Source: an uncultured Lachnospiraceae bacterium (lineage in GTDB: Bacteria > Bacillota > Clostridia > Lachnospirales > Lachnospiraceae). From it: a stretch of 64,000 nt of DNA. Location of the stretch: assembly GCA_900316165.1 (NCBI GenBank), contig ONBW01000003.1, positions 1-64,000 of the forward strand, read 5' to 3'. This document shows, piece by piece, positions 1 through 8,574 of this stretch. Both the position numbers and the translations under genes were made by a program. The notes under the pieces were generated by a model, which was given only the letters and a program-made list of their open reading frames with translations, was not told the DNA's origin and ran no database searches. The stretch's first letter is position 1. Every line of letters begins with the position of its first letter.

Positions 1-1
1 A

Positions 2-223
2 ATGCAGAGGGTTGTCGAGTCTCTGACTTCCGGAACAGAGAGCATAAAAGACGCGTTCTCGAATATCAAGAGCCAGAGTGATTCGGTTATCGGTGAAACT
101 GAGAACGTATCGGCAGCATCAGAAGAGCAGTCAGCTTCGATGCAGGAGATAGCAGAAGCTTCTAAGAAGCTTTCAGAAGTTGCTGAACAGCTGGAGAAAG
201 CAGTTGCCAAATTCAGACTCTAA
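2..223 (+). CDS. Methyl-accepting chemotaxis protein, C-terminal end (partial)
   Basis: This is the last 73 or so residues of a chemotaxis receptor whose body lies off the left edge. The frame is open to base 1. The sequence is polar and helical, with the pattern SAASEEQSASMQEIAEAS that is typical of the distal part of an MCP signalling domain, where the long antiparallel coiled coil returns toward the membrane. The gene ends 14 bases before uvrC. No pentapeptide tether for CheR/CheB is visible at the end. Sensory domain and ligand cannot be judged from this fragment. Confidence 0.85.
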   Translation: MQRVVESLTSGTESIKDAFSNIKSQSDSVIGETENVSAASEEQSASMQEIAEASKKLSEVAEQLEKAVAKFRL

Positions 224-237
224 AAGCAGTATAATAC

Positions 238-2100
238 ATGAATTTTGATATACATGAAGAACTAAAAAAAGTACCGAATTCGCCAGGCGTGTATATAATG
301 CATGACAAGAGTGACGCAATCATATACATCGGCAAGGCTAAGAGTCTTACGAAGCGCCTCCATCAATACTTCCAGCCATCGCATGACGAGGGCATAAAGA
401 AAAAGCAGATGGTCGAGCACATCGACCACTTTGAATACATAGTCACCGATTCAGAGCTCGAGGCCTTGGTTCTCGAGAATAATCTGATCAAGGAGCACCG
501 TCCGAAGTACAACACGATGCTCCGCGATGACAAGACATATCCATATATAAAGGTTACCCTGGGGGAAAATTTTCCCAGGGTTGTTTTTTCAAGAAAAGTA
601 TATAAGGACAAGGGCAGGTACTTCGGACCATTCACGTCGGCAGGAGATGTAAGGGAGACTATCGATCTCACGAACAAGCTCTTTCATCTGCGTACCTGTA
701 ATCGCGTGTTTCCAAGAGATATAAAAAAGGAGAGAGCCTGCCTCAACTACCATATAAAGCAGTGTCCGGGCGTCTGCCAGGGATTTATTTCCGAAGACGA
801 ATACATGGAGTCAGTAAAGGCTGCAATGGAATTCCTTGAGGGTAAAGCCGAGCCGGTGATCACTGCTCTTACTGAAAAAATGAACGCTGCCTCCGCCGCC
901 TTAGAGTTCGAGAAGGCTGCCGGCTACCGTGATGAAATCGAGGCCGTGCAGATGTGCCTTCAGAAGCAGAAGATTACTGATACCGGTGGCGAGGACAGGG
1001 ATATTCTCGCTGTTGCAGTTGACAAAGAGGATGCCTGCGCAGTCGTCTTTTTCATAAGAGGCGGAAGGATGATAGGAAGAGATCATTTTTTCCTGAATCT
1101 GAGAGAGGACGACGAGAAGTCAGATCTTATCAGTACTTTTATCCAGCAGTTTTATTCGGGAACACCGTTTGTACCAAAGGAGCTGTTTGTTCAGATGGAA
1201 CTTAATGACCAGAAGACTCTTGAGGATTTTCTTTCTGAGAAAAAAGGCAGTACGGTTCATATTGTGACTCCAAAGAGAGGACAAAAGGAAAAGCTTGTCG
1301 AGCTCGCCTGGAAAAACGCCTCGATGATCCTGACAAAGGACAGAGAGAGGATAAAACGTGAAGAGGGCAGGACGATAGGCGCGATGAAGGAGCTTTCGGA
1401 AATCCTGGGTCTGCCAGGTATTCAGCGAATGGAAGCTTACGATATCTCAAATACTATGGGTTACCAGTCTGTTGGTTCAATGGTTGTTTTTGATCACGGG
1501 AAACCATTAAGAAATGACTACAGGAAGTTCAGGATAAAGACTGTCGAAGGTCCGAATGATTACGCTTCGATGAAAGAAGTGCTTACCAGAAGATTTACTC
1601 ACGGCCTCGAGGAAAAGGCTTGTGGCGAGTCTGAAGAGACTGGAAGTTTCACGAGGTTTCCGGATGTCATAATGATGGACGGTGGCCGCGGCCAGGTAAA
1701 TATCGCACTTGAAGTCTTAAATGAATTGGGACTGGATATCCCGGTATGTGGAATGGTAAAAGACGACCACCATCGGACGAGAGGGTTATTTTTTAATAAT
1801 AAAGAGCTGCCAATCGACAAGAGCTCCGAGAGCTTCAAGCTGATTACGAGGCTACAGGATGAGGCTCACCGCTTTGCTATAGAGTACCATCGGTCACTTC
1901 GCGGTAAAAATCAGGTGAAGAGCTTCTTAGACGATATCCCGGGAATAGGTCCGACCCGCCGCCGCGCCCTTATGAAAAAATATGTCTCTGCCGAGGCTAT
2001 CCGTTCTGCCTCAGTTGAAGACCTTGCAGATACCGATTCAATGGATGCCAGGAGTGCCCAGGCTGTCTGGGACTACCTGCACAAGAAAACTGAAGTTTAA
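238..2100 (+). CDS. uvrC: Excinuclease ABC subunit C
   Basis: UvrC makes both incisions around a DNA lesion after UvrA/UvrB recognition. At 620 residues it is full length. The N-terminal GIY-YIG nuclease is visible (GVYIMHDK...IYIGKAKSL, residues 17-37), followed by the HRPKYN motif, a UvrB-binding UVR segment near residue 215 (LEFEKAAGYRDEIE), the RNase H-like second nuclease with the AYDISN motif near residue 400, and C-terminal helix-hairpin-helix motifs (DIPGIGPTRRRALMKKY). The start lies only 14 bases after the receptor gene and has no strong ribosome site, so it may be read from the same transcript. Identity is secure. Confidence 0.97.
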   Translation: MNFDIHEELKKVPNSPGVYIMHDKSDAIIYIGKAKSLTKRLHQYFQPSHDEGIKKKQMVEHIDHFEYIVTDSELEALVLENNLIKEHRPKYNTMLRDDKTYPYIKVTLGENFPRVVFSRKVYKDKGRYFGPFTSAGDVRETIDLTNKLFHLRTCNRVFPRDIKKERACLNYHIKQCPGVCQGFISEDEYMESVKAAMEFLEGKAEPVITALTEKMNAASAALEFEKAAGYRDEIEAVQMCLQKQKITDTGGEDRDILAVAVDKEDACAVVFFIRGGRMIGRDHFFLNLREDDEKSDLISTFIQQFYSGTPFVPKELFVQMELNDQKTLEDFLSEKKGSTVHIVTPKRGQKEKLVELAWKNASMILTKDRERIKREEGRTIGAMKELSEILGLPGIQRMEAYDISNTMGYQSVGSMVVFDHGKPLRNDYRKFRIKTVEGPNDYASMKEVLTRRFTHGLEEKACGESEETGSFTRFPDVIMMDGGRGQVNIALEVLNELGLDIPVCGMVKDDHHRTRGLFFNNKELPIDKSSESFKLITRLQDEAHRFAIEYHRSLRGKNQVKSFLDDIPGIGPTRRRALMKKYVSAEAIRSASVEDLADTDSMDARSAQAVWDYLHKKTEV

Positions 2101-2152
2101 TTCCCGCAATCTGCGAGAATTGGAAATCCGGTATTTACTAAGGCTTGCCGGC

Positions 2153-2181
2153 TTGCGGTAACGGTAACTGTGGAGTATAAT
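2153..2181 (+). promoter_or_regulatory. Probable promoter of hprK
   Basis: TTGCGG, a 17-base spacer and a perfect TATAAT (2176-2181) lie 51 bases before hprK, so the hprK-onward run probably has its own SigA promoter. Confidence 0.6.
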
Positions 2182-2231
2182 GAGCGGGACAGGGGTTGAG
2201 GTAACTATTGTTCACGATTCAGAGGTGACTT

Positions 2232-3182
2232 ATGGCTTTTAATGAAAAGGGAGCAAGCATTAAGGAGATAGCCGAAAAGCTGCAGCTTAAAAATTACACG
2301 GAGCAGATAGATCTGGCTGACTGTTACATAAAGGTGCGGGATATAAACAGACCTGCATTGCAGCTGACAGGATTTTATGACCATTTTGATTCAAACAGAA
2401 TCCAGTTGATAGGAATGGTTGAGTATGCTTATCTTCACAGCCTTCAGAATGAAGAGGAGAGGCACGAGATTTATAAGAAGCTTTTTTCATACCATATTCC
2501 GGCTGTCATCATGTGCCGTGACCTGAAGCCTGAGAAAAATTTCATAGAAGAGGCGCAGAAGGCCGGGACTCCGGTACTAGGGTCTCCAAGGGCGACCTCC
2601 CAGTTTGAGGCTTCACTGATAAATCTTTTAGGTTATGAGCTGGCTCCGACAACTACGATTCACGGAGTTCTCGTTGATGTCTATGGCGAGGGCCTTTTGA
2701 TAACCGGTGAAAGCGGAATCGGAAAGTCAGAGGCTGCGCTTGAGCTCGTTCGGCGCGGACACAGACTTGTGGCCGATGATGTCGTGGAGATCAGGCAGAT
2801 AAATGACGATACCCTGGTTGGAACTTCTCCGGCCATCACCAAATATCTGATAGAGCTTAGAGGAATCGGAATCATCGATGTAAAGAGCCTTTACGGTGTT
2901 GAGTGTGTCAAGGATACGCAGACTATCGACCTCGTGATAAAGCTTGAGGACTGGCATCGTGATACCGAGTATGACAGGCTTGGACTTGATGATGAGTACA
3001 TGCAGATCCTCGATAAAAAGGTGGTCTGCCATTCCCTGCCTATAAGGCCGGGCCGAAATCTCGCAATTATCTGCGAGACCGCCGCAGTCAACCACCGTCA
3101 GAAGAAGATGGGATACAACGCGGCAGCAGAATTATATCGCCGGGTGCAGAAGAACATTTCAGGAGCCTCTGACGAGAAATAA
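2232..3182 (+). CDS. hprK: HPr kinase/phosphorylase
   Basis: HprK phosphorylates or dephosphorylates the regulatory serine of HPr/Crh and so controls CcpA-dependent carbon catabolite repression. The 316-residue length fits the family. The N-terminal domain is followed by the HGVLVD motif (His144), a P-loop GESGIGKS (159-166), the ADD motif at 181-183 and the family signature IELRGIGIIDV near 208-218. The ribosome site AGAGGTGA precedes the ATG. The likely substrate, a Crh-like HPr protein, is encoded five genes downstream (7344). Confidence 0.96.
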   Translation: MAFNEKGASIKEIAEKLQLKNYTEQIDLADCYIKVRDINRPALQLTGFYDHFDSNRIQLIGMVEYAYLHSLQNEEERHEIYKKLFSYHIPAVIMCRDLKPEKNFIEEAQKAGTPVLGSPRATSQFEASLINLLGYELAPTTTIHGVLVDVYGEGLLITGESGIGKSEAALELVRRGHRLVADDVVEIRQINDDTLVGTSPAITKYLIELRGIGIIDVKSLYGVECVKDTQTIDLVIKLEDWHRDTEYDRLGLDDEYMQILDKKVVCHSLPIRPGRNLAIICETAAVNHRQKKMGYNAAAELYRRVQKNISGASDEK

Positions 3183-3229
3183 AAATATTTTACCGCAAAA
3201 AAACACCACATCGGGTGGGAAAGGAAGAT

Positions 3230-4624
3230 ATGGACAGTAAGAACGCATGGTTAAAGTACACTAAGAAGAGAGACAGAAAAAAGGTTATGGAGTTCGCGGA
3301 GCAGTACCGCGCATTTTTAAGTGTTTCAAAGACTGAGAGAGAATGTACTGACTTCTTTGCAGCAGAAGCAGAGAAGGCAGGCTTTAAGAATCTTGACGAG
3401 ATTATAGCTGAAAATGGAACTGTAAAGGCTGGAGATAAGGTCTACCGCACTAACCGTGGCAAGAATATAGCTCTTTTCGTTATAGGTGAGGAGCCGCTTT
3501 CAAAGGGTATGAATATCCTCGGAGCCCATATAGATTCCCCGAGGATGGATTTAAAACAGGTGCCGCTCTATGAGGATACAGAGATGGCATTTCTCGATAC
3601 ACATTACTATGGTGGAATCAAGAAATACCAGTGGGTCACACTGCCACTTGCTCTTCACGGAGTAGTAGCTAAAAAGGATGGCACAGTCGTAAAGGTCTGC
3701 ATCGGTGAGGACATCGAAGACCCAGTAGTAGGAGTAAGCGACCTGCTTATCCATCTTGCAGCTGACCAGATGAAGAAGACCGGAGCCAAGGTTATCGAGG
3801 GCGAGGACTTAAATGTCATGATAGGCACGATCCCTCTCGATAAGGCTACAGATGACAAGGATAAAAAAGATGCAGTAAAGAAAAATATCCTTAAGATTTT
3901 AAAAGACAAGTATGATATCGAGGAGGATGATTTCCTCTCAGCAGAGATTGTAGTTCTCCCGGCAGGACCTGCAAGAGATTACGGACTTGACAGAGGATGC
4001 ATCATGGGATATGGCCAGGATGATAAGGTCTGCGCTTACCCATCATTTAGAGCAATTGTCGATACGGAGCCGGGAAAGAGAACCTATGCCTGCCTTCTCG
4101 TAGATAAGGAGGAGATAGGCTCAGTTGGAGCTACCGGAATGCAGTCGAAATTCTTTGCCAATACAGTAGCAGAGCTTCTTCACGCAGAAGGAGACGACTC
4201 ACCGCTTTCAATCATGAGAGCAATGCAGTATTCGAAGGCACTGTCTTCAGATGTATCAGCAGCCTTTGACCCGAACTACCCTGAGGTAATGGAAAAGAAG
4301 AACAGCGCTTATTTTGGCAGAGGATTAGTAATTAATAAGTACACCGGAGCCAGAGGTAAGAGTGGTTCAAACGATGCTTCGGCTGAGTATATGGCCGAGA
4401 TCAGAAAAATCTTTGACGACGCAGATGTGGCTTTCCAGACTTCAGAGCTTGGAAAAGTAGACCAGGGCGGCGGCGGAACTATCGCCTACATCCTTGGAAA
4501 CTGGGACATGAATGTAATCGATTCAGGTGTTGCTGTGCTGAATATGCATGCACCATGGGAGATCACCTCAAAGGTCGATATCTATGAGGCATACAAAGGA
4601 TACGTGGCATTCCTGCTTGCATAG
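3230..4624 (+). CDS. M18 family aminopeptidase
   Basis: This is a cytosolic zinc aminopeptidase of family M18 (aspartyl aminopeptidase/LAP4 type), releasing N-terminal residues from peptides. The metal-site motifs are all present: GAHIDSPRMDLK, GYGQDDKV, DKEEIGSVGATGM and the C-terminal NMHAPWEI. The 464-residue length is normal. I placed the start at ATG 3230 because GGAAAGGAAG sits just before it; an in-frame GTG at 3215 would add five residues and has no site. It lies between hprK and murB, a position not obviously tied to its function. Confidence 0.92.
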   Translation: MDSKNAWLKYTKKRDRKKVMEFAEQYRAFLSVSKTERECTDFFAAEAEKAGFKNLDEIIAENGTVKAGDKVYRTNRGKNIALFVIGEEPLSKGMNILGAHIDSPRMDLKQVPLYEDTEMAFLDTHYYGGIKKYQWVTLPLALHGVVAKKDGTVVKVCIGEDIEDPVVGVSDLLIHLAADQMKKTGAKVIEGEDLNVMIGTIPLDKATDDKDKKDAVKKNILKILKDKYDIEEDDFLSAEIVVLPAGPARDYGLDRGCIMGYGQDDKVCAYPSFRAIVDTEPGKRTYACLLVDKEEIGSVGATGMQSKFFANTVAELLHAEGDDSPLSIMRAMQYSKALSSDVSAAFDPNYPEVMEKKNSAYFGRGLVINKYTGARGKSGSNDASAEYMAEIRKIFDDADVAFQTSELGKVDQGGGGTIAYILGNWDMNVIDSGVAVLNMHAPWEITSKVDIYEAYKGYVAFLLA

Positions 4625-4634
4625 AGAGGTCGTT

Positions 4635-5576
4635 ATGGAGAGGGTAATAAGTTCTCTAAGAAAAATAGTACGTGACGAAAATGCGGTTCTTATCGATGAG
4701 CCTATGAGCCGACACACTACATTCGGAGTCGGTGGAACCGCGGATATTTTTATAAGTGCAGCTGTGGATGAGCTGAAGGACATCATCTCGCTTCTAATTG
4801 AGGAGAAATGTCCCTATACAGTGGTAGGCAACGGCAGCAATCTCCTGGTATCGGATAAAGGAATCCGCGGAGCTGTGATCTGTATAGGAAAACGAATGAG
4901 CAGCGTAGAGATCATCGAGGGAGACAGCGGCTCGATTATAAAGGCAGCCTCCGGTGCCATGCTTCCAATCGTCGCTAAAAAAGCGTGTGACAGCGGGCTT
5001 ACAGGCCTTGAATTCGCTACGCAGATACCGGGAACCATAGGAGGCGCGGTCTACATGAATGCCGGCGCTTTTGGCGGTGACATGAGCGATACGGTGCAGT
5101 CAGTTACTACAATAGATATGAACGGCGCTGTAAAGCATTACAAATCCGAAGAGGCAGGATTTGGCTACAGGACGAGTATTTTTTCAAAAAAGAATGAGAT
5201 TATTACCGAGGCAGTCCTAGGCCTGTTGAAGGGCGATAAGGACAGAATTTCTGAAAAGGTGCTTTCTATCCATGAGAAGAGGGCAGCCTCACAGCCTGTA
5301 GGGAAACGAAGCGCTGGCAGTACTTTTAGAAAAATAAGTGACGGCGATACTCCCGAGTCCATGACTCCTGCCTGGAAGCTTATCCAGCAGGCTGGCATGA
5401 AAGATGCGTCAGTTGGCGGAGCCAGAGTTTCAGAGAAGCATTCCGGCTTTGTGATAAATGACGGCGGTGCAACGGCGGCCGACATCTATACTCTGATAAA
5501 CGAGATCATAGATCAGGTAAAAGCAAAAACCGGAGTCATATTGGAGCCGGAGATAAAGATGCTCGGAGAATTTTAA
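4635..5576 (+). CDS. murB: UDP-N-acetylenolpyruvoylglucosamine reductase
   Basis: MurB reduces UDP-GlcNAc-enolpyruvate to UDP-MurNAc with NADPH and FAD, the second committed step of peptidoglycan precursor synthesis. FAD-binding motifs are visible (GNGSNLLVSDKG, PGTIGGAVYMNAGAFGG), as are GYRTS, the catalytic-loop serine in KRSAGSTFRK and the C-terminal LEPEIKMLG with the conserved glutamate, as in type II MurB of Firmicutes. The 313-residue start at 4635 follows AGAGAGGT and lies 10 bases after the aminopeptidase stop. An upstream in-frame ATG at 4548 lies inside the previous gene and is not used. Confidence 0.97.
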   Translation: MERVISSLRKIVRDENAVLIDEPMSRHTTFGVGGTADIFISAAVDELKDIISLLIEEKCPYTVVGNGSNLLVSDKGIRGAVICIGKRMSSVEIIEGDSGSIIKAASGAMLPIVAKKACDSGLTGLEFATQIPGTIGGAVYMNAGAFGGDMSDTVQSVTTIDMNGAVKHYKSEEAGFGYRTSIFSKKNEIITEAVLGLLKGDKDRISEKVLSIHEKRAASQPVGKRSAGSTFRKISDGDTPESMTPAWKLIQQAGMKDASVGGARVSEKHSGFVINDGGATAADIYTLINEIIDQVKAKTGVILEPEIKMLGEF

Positions 5577-5597
5577 CTTTTCAAAAAAAGAGGAAAA

Positions 5598-6458
5598 ATG
5601 GAACTACTGATCATTACCGGAATGTCCGGAGCAGGAAAACACACAGCTTTTAAAATACTTGAGGACATCGGCTACAACTGTGTCGACAACCTTCCGATAC
5701 CGTTGCTGCGGAGTTTTGCCGGGCTGGCTTCGGATTCACCGAATTCCGATAAGGTTGCAGTCGGTATAGATGTCAGAAGCCGTACGCCGATTTCGAAGCT
5801 TGAGAATATCCTCGATGAGCTTGAAGGAGATGGCAAAAAGATCCGTATACTTTTCTTAGATGCTGAGGATGAGGTTCTCGTAAAGAGGTTCAAGGAGACG
5901 CGCAGAACGCCGCCGCTTGCAGATGGCGGGCGTACGATTGATGCGATTCACCGCGAACGTGAGCAGCTGGCTTTCCTAAAGAAGAGAGCTGACTACATAG
6001 TTGATACGACGCATCTTCTCGTAAGAGATTTGAGAGCTGAGCTTACAGATATTTTTGAACAGGGAAGCGACTACAAGAATATCAATATCACAGTGCTCTC
6101 ATTCGGCTTTAAATACGGGATTCCGACAGATGCGGACCTGGTTTTTGATGTAAGATTTCTTCCAAATCCTTATTATGTGGACAGTCTTCGCCATAAGACA
6201 GGAAATGATCAGGAGATTGTTGATTATGTGATGAACTCTAAATCGTCACATATATTTGTAGATAAGCTTACAGACCTCGTGAATTTCCTGATACCTGAAT
6301 ACATCAAGGAAGGCAAGAACGAGCTCGTGATCTGCATCGGCTGCACTGGTGGACGCCACCGTTCAGTCACGATTGCAAGAGAACTGTATTCTGCTCTTGA
6401 AAAAAATGAGGGTGACTATGGCCTCCGCATTGAGCACCGCGACATAGACAAGGGTTGA
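5598..6458 (+). CDS. rapZ: RapZ/YvcJ family nucleotide-binding protein
   Basis: The protein belongs to the RapZ (YvcJ) P-loop family. In E. coli RapZ controls glucosamine-6-phosphate synthase through small RNAs; in Firmicutes the role is less clear but linked to cell-wall and carbon metabolism. The 286 residues show CVDNLP near residue 29, DVRFLPNPYY and the C-terminal signature GCTGGRHRSV. The P-loop reads GMSGAGKH (8-15): the usual Ser/Thr after the lysine is histidine, followed by Thr. murB lies 21 bases upstream and whiA one base downstream. The yvcK/gluP gene that often separates rapZ and whiA in Firmicutes is absent here. Confidence 0.93.
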   Translation: MELLIITGMSGAGKHTAFKILEDIGYNCVDNLPIPLLRSFAGLASDSPNSDKVAVGIDVRSRTPISKLENILDELEGDGKKIRILFLDAEDEVLVKRFKETRRTPPLADGGRTIDAIHREREQLAFLKKRADYIVDTTHLLVRDLRAELTDIFEQGSDYKNINITVLSFGFKYGIPTDADLVFDVRFLPNPYYVDSLRHKTGNDQEIVDYVMNSKSSHIFVDKLTDLVNFLIPEYIKEGKNELVICIGCTGGRHRSVTIARELYSALEKNEGDYGLRIEHRDIDKG

Positions 6459-6459
6459 T

Positions 6460-7347
6460 ATGTCTTTTTCATCAGACGTAAAGGATGAGCTGTATGAGGT
6501 CTATCCGAAGGCCAGACACTGTCAGATAGCTGAAACGGCGGGCATAGCGTCAATACTTGCCCGGATGGAACCGAAAAGCAGAGCAGTCCTTATCGAAACA
6601 GAAAATAAAAAAATTCTAAATAAATTCTTTACTTTATTAAAACAAACGATTAAGATAGACAGAGATGGCGACACTAAGCTCACTCCATCTGACGGCAGAA
6701 AATTAAGAGAACTCTTAAAAACTGACGGAGATGATTTTACAGTGACCAAGGAAGTGATCATAGAGCAGGACTGCTGCAGGAGATCATTTCTGCGTGGTGT
6801 TTTTTTAGCCGCGGGCTCGGTCAGTGATCCAAATAAGTCTTATCACTTTGAGATAGCTGCTCATACGATGCAGCAGGCCGAAGAAGTGCAGAGACTTATA
6901 GACTCATATGAGTGTGACGCTCACATAGTAGAGCGGAAGGGACACTACGTAGTATATTTAAAAGAGGGCTCGCAGATAGTCACGATGCTCGGTATCATTG
7001 GAGCGCCGAAAGCTCTTATGGATTTTGAGAATATCAGGATCCTTAAGGAGATGCGCGAAAACGTTAACCGGCAGGTAAACTGTGAGACATCGAACATCCG
7101 CAAATCAGTTTCTGCTGCGGTAAGGCAGATCGAGGATATACGCCTGCTTCAGGACAGCGGTTATTTTTCAGAGCTGCCTGAAACACTTAAAGAGGCTGCG
7201 AGGCTTCGGCTGGAGAATCCGGATATGCCATTATATGAGCTTGGACAGAAATGTTCGCCACCAGTTGGAAAAAGTGGAATAAATCACAGATTAAGAAAGA
7301 TCGGACAGTTGGCAAATGATCTTAGAAATCAGGAGGATATTTCATGA
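6460..7347 (+). CDS. whiA: DNA-binding protein WhiA
   Basis: WhiA is a Gram-positive DNA-binding protein related to homing endonucleases. It acts in sporulation in Streptomyces and in division and chromosome segregation in Bacillus. The 295 residues contain the N-terminal family motif (KDELYEV, then CCRRSFLRGVFLAAGSVSDP near 105-123, the LAGLIDADG-like part) and the C-terminal helix-turn-helix region (RLENPDMPLYELGQ...GKSGINHRLRKI). The stop overlaps the start of the HPr-like gene by four bases (ATGA), which points to translational coupling. Confidence 0.95.
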   Translation: MSFSSDVKDELYEVYPKARHCQIAETAGIASILARMEPKSRAVLIETENKKILNKFFTLLKQTIKIDRDGDTKLTPSDGRKLRELLKTDGDDFTVTKEVIIEQDCCRRSFLRGVFLAAGSVSDPNKSYHFEIAAHTMQQAEEVQRLIDSYECDAHIVERKGHYVVYLKEGSQIVTMLGIIGAPKALMDFENIRILKEMRENVNRQVNCETSNIRKSVSAAVRQIEDIRLLQDSGYFSELPETLKEAARLRLENPDMPLYELGQKCSPPVGKSGINHRLRKIGQLANDLRNQEDIS

Positions 7348-7592
7348 AAAAAAATGTAACCATCAAAATGAGAGAATCTTTGGAGGCAACTCCGATCGCT
7401 CATCTGGTACAGCTGGCTAATCAGTTTCAGAGCCAGGTGTACATCGAGATGGATACTAAGAAGGTAAATGCAAAGAGCATTATGGGGATGATGAGCCTTG
7501 TACTTACCAGAGGTACCGAAGTGACGATTGATGCACAGGGCGACGACGAGGAAAAGGCAGTCGTAGCCATTGAGGAATTTCTCACTAAGTAA
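7344..7592 (+). CDS. HPr-like protein lacking the active-site histidine (Crh-like)
   Basis: This 82-residue protein has the HPr fold signature NAKSIMGMMSL with the regulatory serine (Ser45) that HprK phosphorylates. The PTS phosphorylation site, normally GLHARPAA, reads SLEATPIA: Glu14 replaces His15 and Thr16 replaces Arg17 of canonical HPr. It therefore cannot carry phosphate from enzyme I and should serve regulation only, like Bacillus Crh, in which the His is Gln. It overlaps whiA by four bases, with AGGAGGA before the start, and shares a transcription unit or neighbourhood with hprK. A transport HPr must lie elsewhere if the strain has a PTS. Confidence 0.88.
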   Translation: MKKNVTIKMRESLEATPIAHLVQLANQFQSQVYIEMDTKKVNAKSIMGMMSLVLTRGTEVTIDAQGDDEEKAVVAIEEFLTK

Positions 7593-7610
7593 AGGTACGG
7601 GTTATTTTTC

Positions 7611-8495
7611 ATGGGGAAAAAACTTCTATTTATTTACAATCCACATTCCGGGCGCGGCATGATAAAGGTCCATCTGTCCGACATCATCGAAACCATGGTC
7701 CGCGCCGGATATGAGGTGACGGTCTATCCGACACAGCATCCTAAGGATGCCGAGCAGAAGGCTGCCGAGTATGGCAGCTCATTTGACCGGATAGTAGTCA
7801 GCGGTGGAGACGGCACGCTTGATGAGGTGGTCTCGGGGCTTATGCCTCTCGATAAAAAATGCCTCGTCGGCTATATTCCTGCCGGAAGCACTAATGACTA
7901 CGCATCTTCGTTAGGTCTCGAGTCCGATATGCTGAAGGCTGCAGATACAGCTGTAAACGGAACTCCGACTCCGGTGGACATCGGCATGTTTGGAAGTACA
8001 TACTTCGTATATGTGGCGGCATTCGGTATTTTTACAGAGACGAGCTATACTACGAGTCAGCAGCTGAAGAACGTCTTGGGACACGTAGCCTATGTGCTCT
8101 CTGCTTTCAAGCAGCTTAAGGATATCCCGTCCTATCAGATGCAGGTCGAATACGACGGTAATGTACTGTATGACGAATTCATCTATGGCATGGTGACAAA
8201 CACTGTCTCAGTCGGCGGAATGAAGGGCCTGATCTCAGGAGAGGTCGACTTGAACGACGGTCTCTTTGAGGTCACTCTGATAAAGATGCCTAAGAATCCG
8301 CTGGATTTGAGTCAGATAGTGTCCAGTCTTACAGGCCTTGATACCGTCACAGATATGGTCACCTCATTTCAGACCTCAGATGTGAAATTCTCATCAGTGG
8401 AAAGTGTGCCGTGGACTCTCGATGGCGAGTACGGTGGAAAGCCTACCGAGGTAGAAGTAAAAGCACTGCACGGCGCTATCAGCATTGTCAGCTGA
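7611..8495 (+). CDS. Diacylglycerol/lipid kinase family protein
   Basis: This 294-residue protein of the DgkB/YegS/BmrU lipid kinase family phosphorylates a lipid such as diacylglycerol at the inner membrane face. It has FIYNPHSGRG at residues 6-15, the catalytic-loop GGDGTLDEV near 65 and IPAGSTNDYA near 87, with a C-terminal beta-sandwich. The start follows the HPr-like gene by 18 bases. A weak AAAGGTACGG is the only ribosome-site-like sequence. Substrate cannot be set from sequence; undecaprenol or diacylglycerol are the family's common ones. Confidence 0.9.
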   Translation: MGKKLLFIYNPHSGRGMIKVHLSDIIETMVRAGYEVTVYPTQHPKDAEQKAAEYGSSFDRIVVSGGDGTLDEVVSGLMPLDKKCLVGYIPAGSTNDYASSLGLESDMLKAADTAVNGTPTPVDIGMFGSTYFVYVAAFGIFTETSYTTSQQLKNVLGHVAYVLSAFKQLKDIPSYQMQVEYDGNVLYDEFIYGMVTNTVSVGGMKGLISGEVDLNDGLFEVTLIKMPKNPLDLSQIVSSLTGLDTVTDMVTSFQTSDVKFSSVESVPWTLDGEYGGKPTEVEVKALHGAISIVS

Positions 8496-8503
8496 ATTTT
8501 TAG

Positions 8504-8532
8504 TTGAATGAATGCCCCAAATGGGGTATAAT
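8504..8532 (+). promoter_or_regulatory. Strong promoter of fba
   Basis: TTGAAT, exactly 17 bases, then TATAAT (8527-8532), 42 bases before the fba ATG. It matches SigA consensus closely, as expected for an abundant glycolytic enzyme. Confidence 0.8.
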
Positions 8533-8574
8533 GCTTTTGTTGTTAAAAAAATACATGAAACGGAGGATACGTAC

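Noticed and set aside
4548..4634. N-terminal extension of MurB (also similar extensions of lon, rnz, fba, valS and AraQ)
   Set aside because: These in-frame codons lie in the previous gene, a promoter, or an operator, and each gene has a better-placed ribosome site at the shorter start.
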